From a virus, in IMG/VR virus record IMGVR_UViG_3300032240_001438, positions 1 through 41,538 of that record: 41,538 nucleotides of DNA; one strand, 5' to 3'. The notes beneath the pieces are model-generated. The model saw only the letters and a program-made list of their open reading frames with translations, was not told the DNA's origin and ran no database searches. Below, in pieces: positions 40,218 through 41,538 of this stretch. The number at the start of each line of letters is the position of its first letter. Position 1 is the first letter of the stretch. The position numbers and the translations under genes are program-made.

Positions 40218-40732
40218 TGTGGTGGAGCCTCTTGTGCGGCAGGAGCAGGTGCGGCAGCTGGTTCCGCCTGTGTTTCGGAGTAACGCATTAGCTCTGCCAT
40301 CTTGTTTTGTTCTTTAAATTCTCTACCAACAGATACATCTTGCATGAGTTTCTTTGGCATATCAATTTCAACTACCCATATTGGATGAGAATCAATTTTA
40401 CCTTTTTTAGTTCCCGGACGATAATCACCAGGGTCTTTGATTTTTCTAGGTATTAGTATATTTTCTTTTTTATAAACAACTTTACAACCATAATCATTGA
40501 GTCTTTTACCACCTTCGGGGTCTGGCATCTCATCACGTTGCCACATGAAAGAACAATTTACACTATATCTAGATATATGAGGGCCGGATACAATCTCTCC
40601 TTCCTCCCAATTTTTAAATACGTATATATCTAATTCGTCAAGAACACGCTCAAAGTCTTTTAATACTTTGAAAGAATTATTGTTCTCGCTAAGAGTCTGA
40701 AGGTTTTTAATTACATCTACTATATCGTGCAT
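40214..40732 (-). CDS. Conserved late protein, unknown
   Basis: 172 residues, first gene of the late lysis operon. It has a domain of about 130 residues (FKVLKDFERVLDELDIYVFK; HPIWVVEIDMPKKLM) and an Ala/Pro-rich C-terminal tail (AAPAPAAQEAPPQ) like linker regions of structural proteins. A perfect TATAAATA lies 20 bases before ATG. No catalytic pattern is visible. It is coupled by an ATGA overlap to the 247-residue gene, so the two may act together. Confidence 0.62.
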   Translation of the reverse strand: MHDIVDVIKNLQTLSENNNSFKVLKDFERVLDELDIYVFKNWEEGEIVSGPHISRYSVNCSFMWQRDEMPDPEGGKRLNDYGCKVVYKKENILIPRKIKDPGDYRPGTKKGKIDSHPIWVVEIDMPKKLMQDVSVGREFKEQNKMAELMRYSETQAEPAAAPAPAAQEAPPQ

Positions 40733-40751
40733 AGTGTTTCTCGTTATCTAT

Positions 40752-40759
40752 TATTTATA
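40752..40759 (-). promoter_or_regulatory. T4-type late promoter box of the lysis operon
   Basis: Exact TATAAATA on the minus strand, 20 bases before the start of the 172-residue gene, with ACGAGAA as ribosome region. The genes behind it run without gaps to the DUF4337-like gene, so spanins and endolysin would be late-expressed, as expected. Confidence 0.75.
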
Positions 40760-40812
40760 CAATAGCATCTTTGTTGTTCTTAAGATTAATAGGTCAATTT
40801 TGGATAGGTATT

Positions 40813-40841
40813 TTGCTGTTTTTATCTCTACTGTGTAAATA
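40813..40841 (+). promoter_or_regulatory. Possible promoter of phoH
   Basis: Plus strand TTGCTG, 17 bases, TAAATA, 39 bases before the phoH start. The -10 is weak, but spacing and the TG extension match the other host-type promoters here. The 148-base gap between the divergent genes (40733-40880) holds only this and the late box. Confidence 0.45.
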
Positions 40842-40880
40842 TCATTGCAGGTCGTTCTTCATTCAATGTAGGAGGTAAAT

Positions 40881-41538
40881 TTGCCTAGAACTAGAAGACG
40901 TGAAAAAGATCAAGCAGATCCAAGATTTGCTCAAGATCAAGGTAACTTGATTAACATCAAGCCATATCTCAAAAAAAGCCAGCAGGTTAATATAATTCCG
41001 CGGAATTTATCGCAGGAAACCTATATAGAACTGCTAAAAAATCCCAAAAAATATATTGTTTTTGCCATCGGGCCAGCAGGCACGGGTAAAACAATGCTGG
41101 GTGTACAGATGGCCATTAAACTATATAAAGAGGGGGCGATTAATAAAATAATTGTAACAAGGCCAGCTGTAAGTGTAGACGAAGAACACGGGTTTCTACC
41201 CGGAGACTTAAACGCCAAAATGGCGCCTTGGACAAGGCCAATTTTTGATGTTTTTGAGGAGTACTACCATCCAAAAGAAATAGCAGAAATGCTAGAGGAT
41301 GGAGTAATTGAAATTAGCCCACTTGCTTATATGCGTGGACGAACTTTCAAGAACGCATTTGTTGTTGCAGACGAAATGCAAAATGCCACACCGTCACAGA
41401 TGAAAATGTTGCTAACTCGTTTAGGCGAGAATAGCAGAATGGTAGTTACAGGGGACTTGAATCAAGCAGACCGTCCATCGGAGAACGGATTATTAGATTT
41501 TTGCGAATTATACGGCCAAGGAGGTGATTATCGTATGA
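40881..41538 (+). CDS. phoH: PhoH-like ATPase, 3' truncated by window end
   Basis: The frame opens at a TTG preceded by AGGAGG with 5-base spacing and runs to the last base: 219 codons, no stop. Walker A is AIGPAGTGKT, followed by NKIIVTRPAVS, the FLPGDLNAKM loop, and Walker B VVADEMQNATPSQMK with the sensor TGDLNQADRP, all typical of PhoH. PhoH proteins are RNA-associated ATPases common in marine T4-like phages; their role in infection is unclear. The TTG start is forced, since an upstream ATG is immediately followed by TAG. Confidence 0.92.
   Translation, partial: MPRTRRREKDQADPRFAQDQGNLINIKPYLKKSQQVNIIPRNLSQETYIELLKNPKKYIVFAIGPAGTGKTMLGVQMAIKLYKEGAINKIIVTRPAVSVDEEHGFLPGDLNAKMAPWTRPIFDVFEEYYHPKEIAEMLEDGVIEISPLAYMRGRTFKNAFVVADEMQNATPSQMKMLLTRLGENSRMVVTGDLNQADRPSENGLLDFCELYGQGGDYRM

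Noticed and set aside
41021-41218. Minus-strand open frame of 65 codons opposite phoH
   Set aside because: The plus strand clearly encodes PhoH motifs across this stretch; the antisense frame has no supporting signal.

Overview
The window looks like part of the genome of a T4-like myovirus that infects a Gram-negative, probably aquatic, bacterium. Support comes from a family B DNA polymerase with a C-terminal clamp-binding tail, a gp45-like sliding clamp, a FEN-type 5'-3' exonuclease, PhoH, thymidylate synthase, late promoters of the TATAAATA type, and a lysis cassette with holin, GH19 endolysin and two-component spanins. Genes are tightly packed, many with ATGA or TAATG overlaps. The sequence is AT-rich. 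I saw no tRNA genes, no CRISPR array, no insertion sequence and no gene-free stretch over 300 bases.

Layout: 1-2900 (+) holds the end of a tail/adhesin block with two tandem paralogues. 2897-5030 (-) has thyA and three small conserved phage genes behind a late promoter. 5042-7466 (-) is a MoxR ATPase with a VWA/metallopeptidase-like partner, each behind its own sigma70-type promoter. 7553-17890 (-) is one long operon behind a promoter upstream of gp45. It combines the clamp, a TGT-like transglycosylase (DpdA-like), a QueD-like protein, QueE, a glycosyltransferase, GalE, a cupin, a MazG-like pyrophosphohydrolase, the exonuclease and small unknowns. I read it as a replication operon carrying a 7-deazaguanine DNA-modification pathway. 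17947-21249 (-) holds DNA polymerase, a small membrane protein and a DsbA-like DNA-binding protein.

21289-29222 (-) is the most unusual block. Several proteins begin with short peptides resembling the T4 capsid-targeting sequence, and the two largest carry repeated VAE sites, three of them encoded by an identical 14-bp DNA word. The 1236-residue protein combines a polymerase-beta-like nucleotidyltransferase region, a ligase-like KxDG domain, a HxGH nucleotidylyltransferase domain and a Cys-rich C-terminus. My inference is that these are proteins packaged in the head, processed by the prohead protease and injected, in the manner of T4 Alt and the internal proteins. A phage Dps sits in the same operon.

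29305-33507 (-) has a small structural-like protein, an unknown, and phage-encoded ClpA and a DnaJ/CbpA-type co-chaperone behind a promoter whose -10 box lies in a 13-bp perfect palindrome. 33567-34386 (-) has a secreted peptide and a holin. 34470-36876 (+) is a two-gene cassette, a double methyltransferase with a CmoA-like half and an alpha/beta hydrolase, facing the holin across a near-perfect inverted repeat. 36850-40732 (-) is the late lysis operon plus two unknowns. 40881 to the end (+) is a truncated phoH.
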